DNA of 64,000 nucleotides from Misgurnus anguillicaudatus (GCF_027580225.2 NC_073352.2:2916501-2980500), one strand, 5' to 3'. Numbered from the stretch's first letter, positions 1-12,026 are shown. The notes: generated from the letters alone by a model not told the origin. Numbers and translations: made by a program.

Positions 1-436
1 GCACAATGTAGTTATCAATTAATTTTCTCATATATTGCATTTTAATGTAAACTAAAGCGGCATCGTGTTGTTTAGTTAACTTTGAGATTATACATACAGA
101 TTCTTAGTCTGCAGTGATGTACGGCATTGTTAAAAACCAAGTTTTTCTAGGCACAGCGCTGCACAGAGAGTAATTAGAATTCAAAACTTGTCCTCCCTAT
201 ATTTTTGTTAATCAGTATGTGTGTTCACTGGTCTCAAACCCATGACCTTTGCATCGCTAATGCAATGCTTTACATAAACACATAGTGGCATACTGTAGCA
301 GCTGAGCTAAAGAAGAAAACTGAAAATAAAATGTCTGTTGTTGTGTACTAATGGATCGTTCTTATCTGTAGATGTGAACATTTAATTAGTGTATAGATGG
401 GACAGCATGTTTGTGAGAGTGTAAAGAGGAACTTAC
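1..436. other. il1rapl2 intron segment (downstream of the 437-511 exon)
   Basis: On the minus strand this is the intron following the exon at 511-437. It opens with the donor gtaagt at 436-431. No repeat, RNA gene or further exon is recognisable; the next coding exon of the receptor must lie beyond the left edge of the window. Confidence 0.7.
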
Positions 437-511
437 CGAGTTGAACGTCTATAATATTAGCACGTCTCTCTATTGGGAACAAGACTTTCGGTGGTCTGGT
501 AGTAAGAAGGG
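437..511 (-). CDS. il1rapl2: il1rapl2 exon: linker into third Ig domain
   Basis: A 75-nt coding exon of an interleukin-1 receptor accessory protein-like protein, a single-pass synaptic adhesion receptor with three extracellular Ig domains and a cytoplasmic TIR domain. The acceptor is a pyrimidine-rich tract ending cgttttgcag, and the donor is gtaagt. The exon enters in phase 1 (taking one G from the exon at 62659) and leaves in phase 1. The encoded peptide begins ALLTTRPPKVLFPIE and ends IIDVQLG, the Ig2-Ig3 linker and first strand of Ig3. The combination of ALLTT, PPK, LFP and IDVQLG matches IL1RAPL2 better than IL1RAPL1, from family knowledge. The exon is very short and lies 62.1 kb from the preceding one, so an ab initio gene finder could easily miss it. 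Paralogue choice is fairly sure; family is very sure. Confidence 0.9.
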
Positions 512-1335
512 CTGCAAAACGATAAACACACATTAGCAAAGATGAATAAAGCATCTTAACCAATTAAACTATATTATCCCTGATCTCAAGCTGATTTCAT
601 TAATCTAGTAATCATTGAAGTAGTTATACACAAAAATCATCTCATTAAAATAAACATATTCAAGTGTATAAGACAGATATGTTACAATATGCAGAAAGGA
701 TAATATTTCTGGAGAGCTGAATGTGTGTGTTTACTGTCCCTTTAAGGCTATACATTTTGTTTATCTCTTTTCTTTGAGACCCTCAACTGATTATACAGTG
801 TACACTGTTGTTATTATTGAGCATATATCTTAGGAAAATGAAAAAAAAAACTCTCAGTCTCTCTTTGCTGTAACCTCTCAAGGAGAGTTGAGGGTCCCCG
901 GGCACTGTGCAAATGCTTATCCTTTAGCCCTGTATAATTGTGTCTGTCTATTGTGCAGAAACACTGCTACAGGACTAAGAGATGGAGCTGTGACCCTCGT
1001 CCATCTTAAAGGGGCATGCAGCTGCAGCTTTAGCATGCAAATGAAATCTATCATTCTTGTCAAGAGAAGACTGGATTCTTCAGTGGGCCACCCTCACGAA
1101 ACTGACAGCTCTTTATCACGCCACACACCTTTCACACACCTCCAATGCTCCACAGCCTCTACTGCAGCCTTACTATACTCTGGGAAATGTAACAATTCAC
1201 ATGAAAAATGACTTCATTAGCACATAATGACGCTGTCGATAACGTTTAGAGATAACATGAAGCTCTGCGAGTTTTTTTCTACTGCGTGCATGCTATGCAC
1301 ATTGGCTCCAGGACAGTTCATTTAATTCAAATAAC
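512..1335. other. Intron, no recognised feature
   Basis: AT-rich intronic sequence on the acceptor side of the 437-511 exon. The open frame at 888-1211 has no recognisable domain. I see no repeat termini here. Confidence 0.5.
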
Positions 1336-1529
1336 ACCAAATCCAGGGCCGGCGCTACATATAGGCAGAATAGACAAATGCCTAGACTATCAGGGTTAGA
1401 GGGGGGCCTCCATAACCGCTAAATCCATGTGCGCTAGTCCACCACTGCCACTACTGATGGCAATAGACAAAGTTTTAAAGTGAGTTCGACTTTATGCTGC
1501 ACCGCAAGAACCGCGGGTGGATGACTTTA

Positions 1530-2619
1530 AGGGTGTTTTCACACATATAGTTCATTTTAAAAGAACCAGTGAATGCTGAATAGTCATTCCATATAAAACG
1601 AATAGTCCTCATTTCATTGCTTGAATCATTACATACAAAAATGTTGAACTAGTTGTCAAAATAATTTAAAAAAAAAAATTTTCCCTTGAAAATGTCTCCT
1701 AAATTGAACAATTTCTGAATTTATGTGGCCAGACAGAGAGAAAAGTCTGGATGTGCATGAATGATTACAGTACTATGTATGTTGTATGTTCAGTTCCAGT
1801 ATGTACTGCAATATTGTTTGTTGTGCACAGCTTTACGCAAAATAACTTTATGTTTGTTGTAAATAAGGGTGTATTTTTTCTTTTGCACAATGCTGTGAAC
1901 AAATTAGAATTGCAAAGAGCATGCAGTAAAAATGAGAAACATACATACAGTATTCAGTGTCTTGTACTCAGTTACCTCACTAAATACAGTAATGTGTAAC
2001 TTAACTGTATTTTTCAAATAGCTGTGCAAATAGTATATAGTGCTGTCTTGAGCATTTTCAGGTATGTCACCAAGAATTGACTTTTTGGCATTGGAAAACA
2101 TTTATAAAGTAAACTGTCATAATGAAAACATGGTTAAGCCATTTGACTATCTTCTTCATAAACAATGGTGTCAAGACTTTTCATTTTGATGAACTGACAC
2201 TTTCATTGACATGAATACTTGCTTTTGTGGAATGACCTATCCATTTTGAGCAAGTGACACGCTTTTGCAGGTTATCAACTAGATTTTGCAGTTTGTACTA
2301 ATTGTTTTGAGAACTGCATTAACTGTTGTGCAAATTTAAATAGTGATGTGAGAAATGCACCAAAGCGACTGAGAAAAACTGTAAAGTGAAACAAAAAAGG
2401 GATTAGCCGAATGTGACCTCAGTCCTTTTGGTGTTCACAATATAGTGGACTCCAAAGAGGACCCAGTTCTTTTTTTGGACCTCCAGAAGTGGTCTGAGTT
2501 CGGTTCGCTTTTGGGTCCTTTTAAGGGGGTCTGAGATCACTTGGTTTGTTCACATATACACCCTGAACTGCTCTGAGAGCTTTTGGAGGGCTCAAACGAA
2601 CTAGGTGTGAAAACACCCT
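1530..2619. mobile_element. Nested DNA transposon with 15-bp perfect inverted ends
   Basis: AGGGTGTTTTCACAC at 1530-1544 is perfectly inverted at 2605-2619. The interior near the right end has the ggtctgag / ggtccttttaaggggg type sequence that I associate with abundant cyprinid repeats. The flanks (gacttta on the left, aaagtacc on the right) give no clean target duplication, so the superfamily is left open. The element sits inside the hAT body at 1344-4403. Small frames within it show no domain. Confidence 0.75.
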
Positions 2620-3554
2620 AAAGTACCGTGAGATCATTTACTAAGTATGCTCCTCTGTATGATTACTCGAATAGCTCTCGCTGTACTTTAAAAGACGCCT
2701 GGCCTATATGAATAACAGCATTTAAAACTCAGCGGCTTATAGCGTCACTTAAAGTCACTCAGCTGCAATCACATCCTTTCCTTCTTAGCGAAAGCGGCAT
2801 GCAAAGACAGTGGAGCACATGATGCAGGTATTTTGAAATGATTGTAATGCATTGTAAAAATAAACTTTGTGTATAAACGTAAATGCAGGACAGATAAAAC
2901 TTGAGCGCTGCTGACTCTGTTAAGACACTTTGAATACATGTGCACAATAGCATTACTGACTATCAAAATAGCCCTGTTAAAAAGTTTGTATTTAAACAAC
3001 AAAAGTAAATTCAATGTATATCTTTGTAAGTCCTCTACATTTTTTTCAAAACATGATGCATATTTATTGAAAAATTATCCAACAATTTAATTATTCTGTT
3101 TAGTAGTTTGTCTGTTTAACTTCCAGTAGCAGCTATTTGTATTGATATTTAAGGTGTATAAGGTATTGCAATACATACTGTATACTGTATATTGGTTCAG
3201 CAAGAGGGGAAATCATGTTCATACCAAGCTAAAATAAAAAAACAATAAAAGATACTTATGCTCATTTACTGAAATAATGTCTAGGAGGTGTTCATCTGTA
3301 CTTTTTTGGGTAAGGGTTTTTGCAATGTAGTGTTGTCTTTTTAATTTTACTCTCTGGAGAAAGCAAAACTGTTATCCTGTGTTATCCCAAAAATGCTGGA
3401 TTTTTAAATAAATTACAACAACATCCACAACAACAAATTTTACCTGCCTTAAAATGTTTAACACATGTACTTTTGCAATATTTCTAATAACATTTTAACA
3501 TAAATTTAATCCATTTGTTAATAAATTGAGTACATTATTCTGAAAATTAGAGGG

Positions 3555-4345
3555 GTGCGAGGTGTGTCCTACAGGTGTCCTACAGGGGTTCCACAAGGGT
3601 CAATTTTAGGACCGATTTTATTTTTATATTTTTGTATTTATATTAATGATCTCCCTCAAGTATGTCCAGGTGTTAATCTTATAATGTATGCATATGATAC
3701 TGTGCTTTTTACTCATGCAAGAACTAAAGAATTAGCTGCAAGCAAACTGTCATCTGCAATGTTGAAAGTCTCAGATTGGTTAAATGAGTCCTGTTTGTCC
3801 CCTAATGTAAGCAAAACAGTTTGTATGCATTTTACTGTACGAAAACAGAACTCTGTGAATCCAGATATCATATTGAATGGTGAAGCAATCAAATCTGTGA
3901 CACATGTTAAATATTTAGGAATAATAATAGATCAATATTTGTCTTTTAAAAAGCAAGTATAGAAAAACAGCCTTTGGTCCAAAAGCTTTTTCGGTTAGAG
4001 TAATGGGGATGTGGAATTTCTTACCTATAAACATCCGAAGCCTTGATAGCTTTTCAAGTTTTAAAAATTAGCTTAAATACTGGCTATTATCAGAACAAAT
4101 CTGCAACCATCAATAATTATGCTGTAAATTATCGGTTTTATTTACTGATTTTTAAATGTTACATTCCTAGACATAAGTATTGTGATGTTTTATGTATATA
4201 TGTAATGTTGTATGTTATTTTATTTGTTTACCTGCCCAGGAACAGCAGATTTAAACTAGCTTTTAGCTAAATCTGGTGCAATTACATATAATTGCGCATT
4301 GTCCCTGTAAAAATAAACAATAAAATGAAAATGAAAAATGAAATG
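3555..4345 (+). pseudogene. Non-LTR retrotransposon (LINE) reverse transcriptase 3' fragment
   Basis: The frame at 3555-3962 holds RT motifs: TGVPQGSILGPILF (finger/palm), then YINDLP, then MYAYDTVLF where the family has YADDT (second Asp retained, first altered), then a thumb-side VKYLGIIIDQYLSFKKQV. After the stop at 3960-3962 the sequence jumps by a deletion to a tail reading, in other frames, like AFSVRVMGMWNFLP, the usual C-terminus of fish LINE ORF2. It ends in an A-rich tail of aaaatgaaa-type repeats near 4310-4345. It is 5'-truncated, internally deleted and dead, and lies inside the hAT element of 1344-4403. Confidence 0.85.
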
Positions 4346-4411
4346 AAAGGTGCCTCCAACACTAATTTTGCCAAGGGCCTCCAAATATCTAGAACCGGCC
4401 CTGACCAAATC

Positions 4412-5980
4412 ATTCAACTAATTCTGTCACTTACACAGAACCTTTTTCCTATTAAAATGTAATATTTATAAAATCACACTTGTTGTTTTTTAATTCTAAG
4501 AGTACATCTTTGAAACGAAAATAAATCTCCAAAGACCGAATCTGAGCAGCATGCACACCGTGAACATTATTAAAAGAATAAATCAAATACAACAATTTGC
4601 ATAGTGTATCCTTTCATTTGTAATTTTTACCCCATTATTACCGCAAACTTCACATATTGTTCCCCTATACCTTAAAGTACAAACTGTAGAGGTACTCTGT
4701 TGTTACAAATATGCTGTAAATTCTGTTTAATTACGCGGCACATTGTGGGCCGTAATCTAAGCTGTGCCCCTCTTTCTGCTGGTTTGCCAACCACTATAAA
4801 ATGTGAAAGAAGATTTTCTCTGTTGCCTTCTATTATGACTATTTCTCACCCTGTTAGACTGTATGTCAGCCTTTGCACTGAATCATAAAAACATGTCCTG
4901 TATATACTTTAACATGACTCTGCCGTTAAAGAAACACAAGACTTTATGTTACTAATATTATGCTGATCATTAACATGACTGGTGGAGATCTGACAAAGCA
5001 CTGTGAATAAAAACACAGCCTTTTAAATGGGGTTTTAAAAAGGGGTTAATAGAGTTTTCAAGTTATGCCTGTTTAATGCTTTGGCACAAAAATAAAATTG
5101 AGATAAATACAATTTTTCTGGCCCATATTACTATTGCACTGGTGTCATGGGCACAGCAAAATACATATTGGGTGAATAACATTTAAAGCACATTACACAA
5201 GTATGTATTGCCTGGACACATGTTGAGGACAAATGATGTAAACAGTCAAGATTCACAGAAACTGTTTCAATCTGATATTGTACATTTCAAGTCCAACAGC
5301 AAGTGAACTAAACATTTTACTTTTAAATCACAGTTGCTCTGATCTGTCCATGACTAACCTGCGCCTGGACTCACATCACGGGTGAGCACTTAAATAGCGA
5401 GGCGTGACAATTTACAGTAGCTCTAATGGCACACATGATAAGGTGAACCATTGCTATCACTACTGTCATAAACCCAGTCTCACATCTCTTTCTGTCTATG
5501 AGACCGGTCTTCCACAAGCATACACCAGCTGTCCGCAAAATCCAGCTACATCGTGACATAACCGAGCTGCCATTTATATCATGACCACATGACCTCATAC
5601 ACCTGGACCAATCAGTTCCCCTCCACCACCTGAATTCTTCTGGAACACAGAGGACATCACGCTCCTATCGTGAATATTTCCAGTCCCCTTACACAATTTC
5701 ATCACTTTCAATTTAAATACATTTCTCATGAAAAGTCTACGTTAGCCACCCTCAGGTTTCACACTTCCTACAAAACATGCAGACCAGGAAAGAATTCACA
5801 GAATCCGAAAGCTGTTGAAGTTGAAATGTGTATTTAGCAGAGTGGTTTCATTTGACCATATAAACATAGCAATTCTTTTCACATACAACTTGTGTAAATG
5901 TTTTCTGGCCCAAACGTTAACCAATTTTAATATTGCACTGGTGTCATGGTGCATGAAGAACAAAGCTTTTCCTGGGCATA
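4412..5980. other. Intron, mostly unrecognised; short direct repeat
   Basis: No coding or RNA feature. A motif of about 45 bp containing ttctggccca and then attgcactggtgtcatgg occurs twice in direct orientation, at about 5116-5155 and 5905-5950. It could mark an old insertion or duplication of the roughly 790 bp between them. Confidence 0.4.
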
Positions 5981-5984
5981 CAGT

Positions 5985-6195
5985 ACACTCTTAAAAATAA
6001 AGGTACGATGCCATTTAAGAACCATTTTTGGTTTCATAAGGAACCGTTTGGTGAAATGTCCTTTAAAGAAACATTTCTTTTTAACCTTTGTATAAAATCT
6101 CTTGTGCTTTTGCCTCCGCCATCATCCTGTCAATCATATTTTACTGTCATCAGTAAAGAAGGACTGCATTTCTCCTATCACTTGTCAAAATAAGT
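5985..6195. repeat. Possible fish MITE end (cactcttaaaaataaaggt)
   Basis: The string cactcttaaaaataaaggt followed by ggttctt-like text (gaaccatttttggtttcat) resembles a very common cyprinid interspersed repeat. No second terminus could be paired, so the right limit is arbitrary. Confidence 0.4.
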
Positions 6196-6199
6196 AAAC

Positions 6200-6786
6200 T
6201 CAAAAAGTGTCTTAATTTTAGTGTTGATTAATACGTATAGACAGAAATTATTATATCTGTAATATTTAAAAAATAAAACTTGTTTTCCCCTATTGGTTAG
6301 ATGCATTTATGTTGTGCTGTGGCTTGAATTTTTTGTGCTTTCTAAATTTCATTTTGTTGGCCTATTTCTCTTAAGCTTTGGCCTAACTGTCTGGTAATTT
6401 AATTGTTTTCCAAATGTTATTGTATATCTCTGGGCCACCGTCATATACAGTGAATGCATTATGCACTAAATAGCAATGTGAAAAATGTAGACATAGTCCA
6501 CTAAGCGCTTCATGCATGAATTATTTATTAACATGCATTCAGGAGAAACAATACATCTTTATGAACAAGAACCTCATTACACAGAAGCCATCAAATTTAC
6601 AAGAATCATTTTCCCATAGTAATTATAATATGAAGTTTTTATGGCTAACATAACAGTTACTGAAATTAAACGACAACTTTGTGGTGTTATTATGGAAATG
6701 AGCAACCTTTATACTGTGACAATGGTATGATAAAACAAGTACTTAATTGTCTATACTGTACCACTGTCCAGTAATGTATATGCAGT
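6200..6786. other. Intron, no recognised feature
   Basis: AT-rich sequence with no coding frame, repeat terminus or RNA that I can support. Confidence 0.4.
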
Positions 6787-6787
6787 A

Positions 6788-6925
6788 TATAGACGGGTTG
6801 CACGGCGACGTCATTAACTGAGGCAGAAAGAAGAGACGTGCATTGTGTTGTAGGCCAGTAGCGGTGTCTGTAAGTCAAAATGCCAAGTAACCCTGTAATG
6901 TTTGTAAACCTGCAACCCGTCTATA
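6788..6925. mobile_element. 138-bp MITE with TATAGACGGGTTGC inverted ends
   Basis: TATAGACGGGTTGC at 6788-6801 is exactly inverted at 6912-6925, with the match extending a few bases either side. The inner right end carries gtttgtaaac. The larger element at 60615-61026 shares the same terminal plan (TATAGAC, TT, AGGTTT, AAAC). Confidence 0.75.
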
Positions 6926-6929
6926 TGCA

Positions 6930-7368
6930 CTTTGTATCAGTGGCGGCTCGTGACTGCTCATCAGAGGGGTGCTAATTCAAAATATGTGTGTTGCTTACTT
7001 TTTTAAAATATATGTTTGTTGCGTCATGTGAACAATGTGCACATGCGTCAAAACCTTTTATGATAAAAGAGATGCTCACGTTCACAAAATACACGCAAGA
7101 CACCCCCTAAACAGTAACTTCTGATTACGCGCGAGATTATGTGAGTATCTGGCTAACACATACATCTCTTTTATCATAAACCCTTTAGATGCATCTGCAG
7201 CAGGCTCTTATTTTGACAAAACACGTGATGCACACAGGATCTCTTGACGTGCAGAACACATGTTTTGAAATAAGGAACCACACACATGACGGGCTACATA
7301 CATGTTGTGACAAACTTCCCATCGAGTGCCCTCGAAAAAAGAAGTCACCGTCTGCCACTGCTATGTAT
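6930..7368. mobile_element. Short non-autonomous hAT element
   Basis: Body 6938-7360 (423 bp). The left terminus CAGTGGCGGCTCGTGACT and the reverse complement of the right terminus CAGTGGCAGACGGTGACT agree at about 15 of 18 positions. Flanks ctttgtat (6930-6937) and ctatgtat (7361-7368) are 8-bp repeats with one mismatch. It also contains an internal inverted pair, tttatgataaaagagatg near 7058 and catctcttttatcataaa near 7164. It begins only 12 bp after the preceding MITE. Confidence 0.8.
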
Positions 7369-8077
7369 ATTTTCGGAATACTCTTATTAGAAACACTTAT
7401 TTCTTACTTTCTTTCAGAATATTAACTTAAAAAAGAGTGCAGTAGCAACACTATCAATTACACTAGACAACACATTTGCCATCAAAAGTATCAGAAACTG
7501 TGTGTTTTGTAGGCAGTCATTCTGAGACATTGAGTACAGATTTAAAAATCATGACCTATGGCATGCGTATATTTTCTGTTGCAGCATAACAGTGTGAGAA
7601 AGGCATTAGAAGCCATGTAATGTAGGCTGATATCTCTTTGAAGCTCAGTGATGTCAGAGGTATATGAGAATGACATTTTGGTTTGCTAAATTGAGCTTTG
7701 GATTACTCAGAAAATGTTTCTGGACTGCAACATTATGGTTTTCACAGACATTTGGCTCGATAACATTATTTCAATCAGCGTGATTGGGCAAGAGGAGTAC
7801 AGTATCTATAAAGCTTACAAGAACGACTGTGGACTGTTTAAAACTAAGGTGGGTGAGCGTGTTTACTTGCATAAAATAAGCAGATATCTATTAAAAATCG
7901 ACTCATTTCAGAAACCTTTTATCATGCGATTTTTTTTAAACCGGCTACACAGCGTTTAAGAGGTTACTTGACCTTACATATCATCAATTGGAGCAAGAAC
8001 AGAACTTGATGCACTGATGTTGTTATGATGTTGATTAAGTACACTCTACGAAAGGTTGTGTTAATTTTTAACACTTG
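7369..8077. other. Intron, no recognised feature
   Basis: No coding, RNA or repeat signal I can support; the frame at 7714-7959 has no recognisable domain. Confidence 0.4.
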
Positions 8078-8930
8078 GGGCCCTATTTTATTGATCTAAG
8101 TGTATTGTCTAAAGCGCACGGGGCACAGTCTAAACAGGTGTGTCCGAATTCACTTTTGCTAAAGTAATGAGGGGGAAAATGGTTTGTGTGCCAAGCGCAC
8201 AGTCTAAAAGGGTTGTTCCTATTCTCGTAATGATTAATAGATGTGTTTTGGGCATAATTTGCAATAAACCAATGAGAGTCTCAGCTCTCATCCCCCTAGA
8301 TGGCGGAATTTGAAAGTGAAAAATATAAGCCGAGGAAGAAGACCCCCACTTTAAGATTGATGTTTAAAAATGTCTATGTTTTCATTTGTATTGAAATTGT
8401 TATTTTTTATTAAAAAGTCGCTTTCTTTCAGTCATGGATGTAAAATTATCAGGCTTTTAATTGCTGTAAATGTTTGGATAGCCTACATGATCAGTGTAAT
8501 CTCAAAAAATTATTTACAAATATGCAAGAAAAGGTTTGTACTCTAAAAATACTTTGTTGTAAACAAACAGGAGATAAAGAATTTACAAACATGTGGAGAG
8601 CCGAAACCTTTTATCACTCTGACAGCACCGTGAGTGTATTAAAAAGCATTACATGAAGGTTCTCATCTCACCATATCCACAGATACAAAGTCATCATATA
8701 CGATAAATCCGTGGGGTAGCATTTAAAAAAATTCAATATTTGCATTTGTTTAAAGCAAAACATTTAATTACTTACCAGGCTGCAGGTGAAGCTGCTCTTT
8801 ACGCCTTCTAACGTCTCATAATCGGTCCTCATTTATGTCCAAGATACTCAATAATAATCTTTCACATTTTAATCCTTTATTTTTTCATATTTAAAACTGT
8901 TTGTGTGCTGCTGCACATCCATGTGTTTGT
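8078..8930 (+). repeat. Dispersed DNA-transposon repeat, copy 1 (5' end kept)
   Basis: The left terminus GGGCCCTATTTTA is at 8078-8090. From about 8136 to 8930 it aligns by eye, in the same orientation, with 49337-50163: shared landmarks are tccgaattcacttttgctaa, caataaaccaatgagagtct, aaggtttgtactctaaaaat, aggctgcaggtgaagc and ccttctaacgtctcataat. Copy 1 stops where a LINE fragment begins and lacks the right terminus that copy 2 retains. Confidence 0.8.
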
Positions 8931-8989
8931 TTTGAGAGTCAAGGATGCAGGAACATATGAAAGTTTGGTGAATCTGGAATCTGGGGAGG

Positions 8990-9415
8990 TCCGTTCTGAA
9001 AGCATGGGACTCTGCGTTTAGGTCTGGGGACGCAGTGGCACTAAGAACAGCAAGGAGGAACCTAAATGCAGGAATTAAAAGAGCCAAGGCCAGCTATGTT
9101 CTTCAAATACAGGGGCATTTTTTGACCACCACAGAGACTTGGAGGATGTGGTGAGGCATCAAGAACATTATACACTATAAGAAGAAAGATGCTGTGTGCC
9201 TGGCAGATTCTTTTTACCTGATGCCCTGAACAAGTTCTATGCTCGTTTTGAACTCTCTAACACCTCCCCTTGCGCCAGGTTCACCTTACCACCAGACATG
9301 CAGACAAAGTCTGCTCTCCCAAAGAGCCCACAGAAAATCGATGTATTAACCCCACCGTTTATGATGCTTCGGGGCATGTCAGCTTACAGTATATGGGTTC
9401 ATCTCGACCCATAGA
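8990..9415 (+). pseudogene. Non-LTR retrotransposon fragment (region between endonuclease and RT)
   Basis: From 8999 a frame reads KAWDSAFRSGDAVALRTAR, then NLNAGIKRAKASY, then a TGA within a W-M-W context. After a frameshift near 9215 it continues as DALNKFYARFEL in the frame starting at 9196. This GDA-ALRTAR, IKRAK, LADALN-FYARFE pattern is familiar from fish LINE polyproteins, upstream of the RT domain. It is truncated at both ends, with at least one stop and one frameshift. Confidence 0.8.
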
Positions 9416-9513
9416 GGTTTTTAGAACTATGAATCCATTATAAAATACTGTAGCAAAAGAAAATAAATGCCCTGCCGATCACACAACCAAACCCAGCGTT
9501 GAGAGGTTGGTCT

Positions 9514-10207
9514 CTCTAACACAGTGTTTCTCAAACTTTTTCAGCCCAAGGACCACTTTATCTTACAATTTTTTTCTGAGGACCACCTAACAGAATCCCA
9601 CTCTAACACGCCCCCAAAAAAACAACAAAATAGGAAGGATAAGCTAAATTTAAGTTTAATATGCAACTGTTTCAAGTCAAAAACTAATTTTTTAAACACA
9701 AATGCAATGCTATGTTCAGAAATTATTATATGAATTTTATTTCATTTGAACAAGTAAATGTGAAATGAGTTACAGCTTGAACAACAAACTGCACATATGA
9801 AAAAAAAACTGCAATTAAACATACTATAACAGCCTAGGTCCCACTTAATGTCATTCCAAAAAGCCATTAGTTTAAAACTGAGGTGGTGGGTATATGAAGT
9901 CTATGGTTGTAACTATGGTAACAATAAAATGCTGAAAAAAAATGTTCACCTTAATCTCCAAAATCACTGAAATTACAGGGATTTTACACATGAAACCAAA
10001 ACTAGTACATTACAAAACTAATAGATCTGTGGATTTTAATTTAGCCATCGATCCATTTTTACGTTATTAAAACAGAATGACAAGAACTGATATCACAGTT
10101 TTGCAAGTGCATTAAAAATCTACTTAAATAAGTGAAGATTGTATAAACACTTGCCTAGTTTAGGTCATCTTTTGGCGGACCACAGTTTGAGAATTACTGC
10201 TCTAACA
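9514..10207. mobile_element. hAT MITE (678 bp) inserted in DIRS copy B
   Basis: Body 9522-10199 with the perfect 8-bp duplication ctctaaca at 9514-9521 and 10200-10207. The left end reads CAGTGTTTCTCAAACT and the reverse complement of the right end reads CAGTAATTCTCAAACT. No transposase is encoded. Removing it rejoins the flanking DIRS pol remnant. Confidence 0.9.
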
Positions 10208-10680
10208 CACTTCCTCCACGAGTAAAGGAAACTGCCAAATCGAATAAATTGGCTTCTTCTCACTATAGAAAAAGGGTACAGGATGCAGTTCATTGTTCAT
10301 CCCCTTGGTTCATGAGGTGGACCCCATGAAAGCTCAGGTGTTACAATAAGAAGTTTTAAATCTCTTGGTTAAAGTGGACATAGGGAATGATTCTCCCCTT
10401 GAGATTCAGTCCGGGCTTTACGGAAGATATTTGGAAAATGTGTACTTCTATATCTTTATCGGAATTTTCTGAGGTTCGTTTTTGGAAGAAAAGCGTACCA
10501 ATATCAGGTGCTTCTGGTCAGCCTAGCTCTTTTCCCCTCGCATGTTGACAAATGTATAGATTCACCCCTTGCTCCACTGAGACTTCAGGAGATTCCCTTA
10601 GACAACTGGCTGGTGTTGGCTCAGTCTCACGAGATGGCAGTTCTGCATCATGATGTAATTCCTCAAATATGAAATGTCTG
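10208..10680 (+). pseudogene. DIRS copy B reverse transcriptase remnant
   Basis: Reading through shifts, it shows EKGYRMQF (the start of the DIRS RT region), then, after a deletion of the central RT palm, AYQYQVLLVSLALFP, APLRLQEIP and LDNWLVLAQS. The catalytic box normally YLDDWLVLAQS has become PLDNW, so the second Asp is lost. Stops interrupt every frame. It is a non-functional relic related to the intact-architecture DIRS element at 15110-20616. Confidence 0.78.
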
Positions 10681-10969
10681 GACTTAAAGCCATAAAAAGA
10701 GCAATCTAACCCCTCAACAAAGAACATTGTTTCTCACAGTGGTTTGGCATTTGGTGACGATGCAGACACATCTGGCGCAATGTCAGACAGTATGTCATTG
10801 TGTGCCTCACAGGCTGGGGAGCGATAGTGGCAGATCACATAGTGAGAGGCCTGTGGAGAGGGCTACATCTCCTCTGGCACATATATTGGCAAGAACTGTT
10901 AGCTGAACGAACAGCCCCTTTTTTGTGGCCTGAGTTTGGTTTTCAGAACTCTTAGCTCTCCTACCAGGT

Positions 10970-12000
10970 CAACCATGGGAGATTTATCTGAGGAGGAACT
11001 TTCTGATGCAGGCAGGGGTGCCATATTTTCGAATATGGAAATTATGGGTTTGGCCCCTGTAGGGGATCAGTTTGTTAATCAGGGTCTCTCAACTGAGGTT
11101 GTTGAGACCATACTTAACTATAGATCTCCTTCCACCAGAAAACTGTATATCAGGCATATTGACCCAGTTATGAATTGCCTAAGTGTCTTCTGGAATTCTC
11201 TTCTGGAATTATTTATTCAGGTTTTGCGCCGTCTACTTTAAAAAGTATATACTGCAGCCTTCTCACACACCCCTACTTGAGGGGTCTTTAGGGATTTATC
11301 CCTTAGATGTTCATTTCCTGTGTGGTAAATTGAGGATGAGGCCTCCTTCACAGGAAGAGTTCCAATAAGGGACCTTACTGTATATTACTTCTGTCACTCA
11401 ATAATAATTGATTTTGGCCATCGCCTCTCTGAGGAGCGTGGGTGACCTTTAAGCGTTATCTGCATCTCTTTCATGTCTAAAGTTCACTCCATGCAGAATT
11501 AAAGCCATTCTATACCCGATGCCAAGGTATAGACCCAAGGTTTCTAGTCATGTGGCCAGGAACTTAAATCTTAAGGTCTTCATCCCCCCTTAGGAGTCGG
11601 TGGGTAAAGATTATTTTTATTATGCCCTGTTAGGGCATTAAAACAGTATGTAAGAAGGTCTTCTCTGTGGAGAAGATCTGATCAACTTTTGGTTTGCTTT
11701 GAAGCCTTAAACAAGGGTCAACCTGCCTCCAAGCAGACCATCATGAATCTAATTGTGGAAGCTTTTTTATGAGGTACGCAGATTGCCTTTACCTCTGCTA
11801 ATCAGGGCACATTCTATTAGGAGTATGGCATCTTCTCAGGCCCTTTAAACTTGGGCCTCTATGCAATATGTGTGGGATACTGCAGCGTGATCCACCCTGC
11901 ATACGTTTATGAGGTACTACAGTTTGGACCTCTCTTTTATACCTGAATCCGGTTCTTATGTCCTGATATGTGCATAACACTTTCACACAGGACAGACACA
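10970..12000 (+). pseudogene. DIRS copy B tyrosine recombinase remnant
   Basis: The frame 10936-11241 contains GLSTEVVETILNYRSPSTRK, the characteristic N-terminal segment of DIRS recombinases. Farther on, a broken frame near 11810 reads AHSIRSMASSQ (the HxxR catalytic box) and then LHTFMRYYSLD, which carries the nucleophile tyrosine position. The arm-binding and core regions between are frameshifted and partly deleted. Confidence 0.75.
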
Positions 12001-12026
12001 ATCCTTATGGGATAGTAGGCATTTCA

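Larger units (their letters stand above)
1336..4411. mobile_element. hAT-type element, composite, with 8-bp target duplication
   Basis: The element body is 1344-4403 (3060 bp), flanked by the perfect 8-bp direct repeat accaaatc at 1336-1343 and 4404-4411. Termini are imperfect inverted repeats: the left end reads CAGGGCCGGCGCTACATAT and the reverse complement of the right end reads CAGGGCCGGTTCTAGATAT. CAG ends and an 8-bp duplication are hAT hallmarks. No transposase frame is visible; the interior is filled by another inverted-repeat element and a LINE fragment, so this is non-autonomous. Confidence 0.88.

Noticed and set aside
3555..3962. Considered as a host or viral polymerase
   Set aside because: The VPQGSILGP and YINDLP motifs are non-LTR retrotransposon RT, and the fragment is truncated with an A-rich tail.
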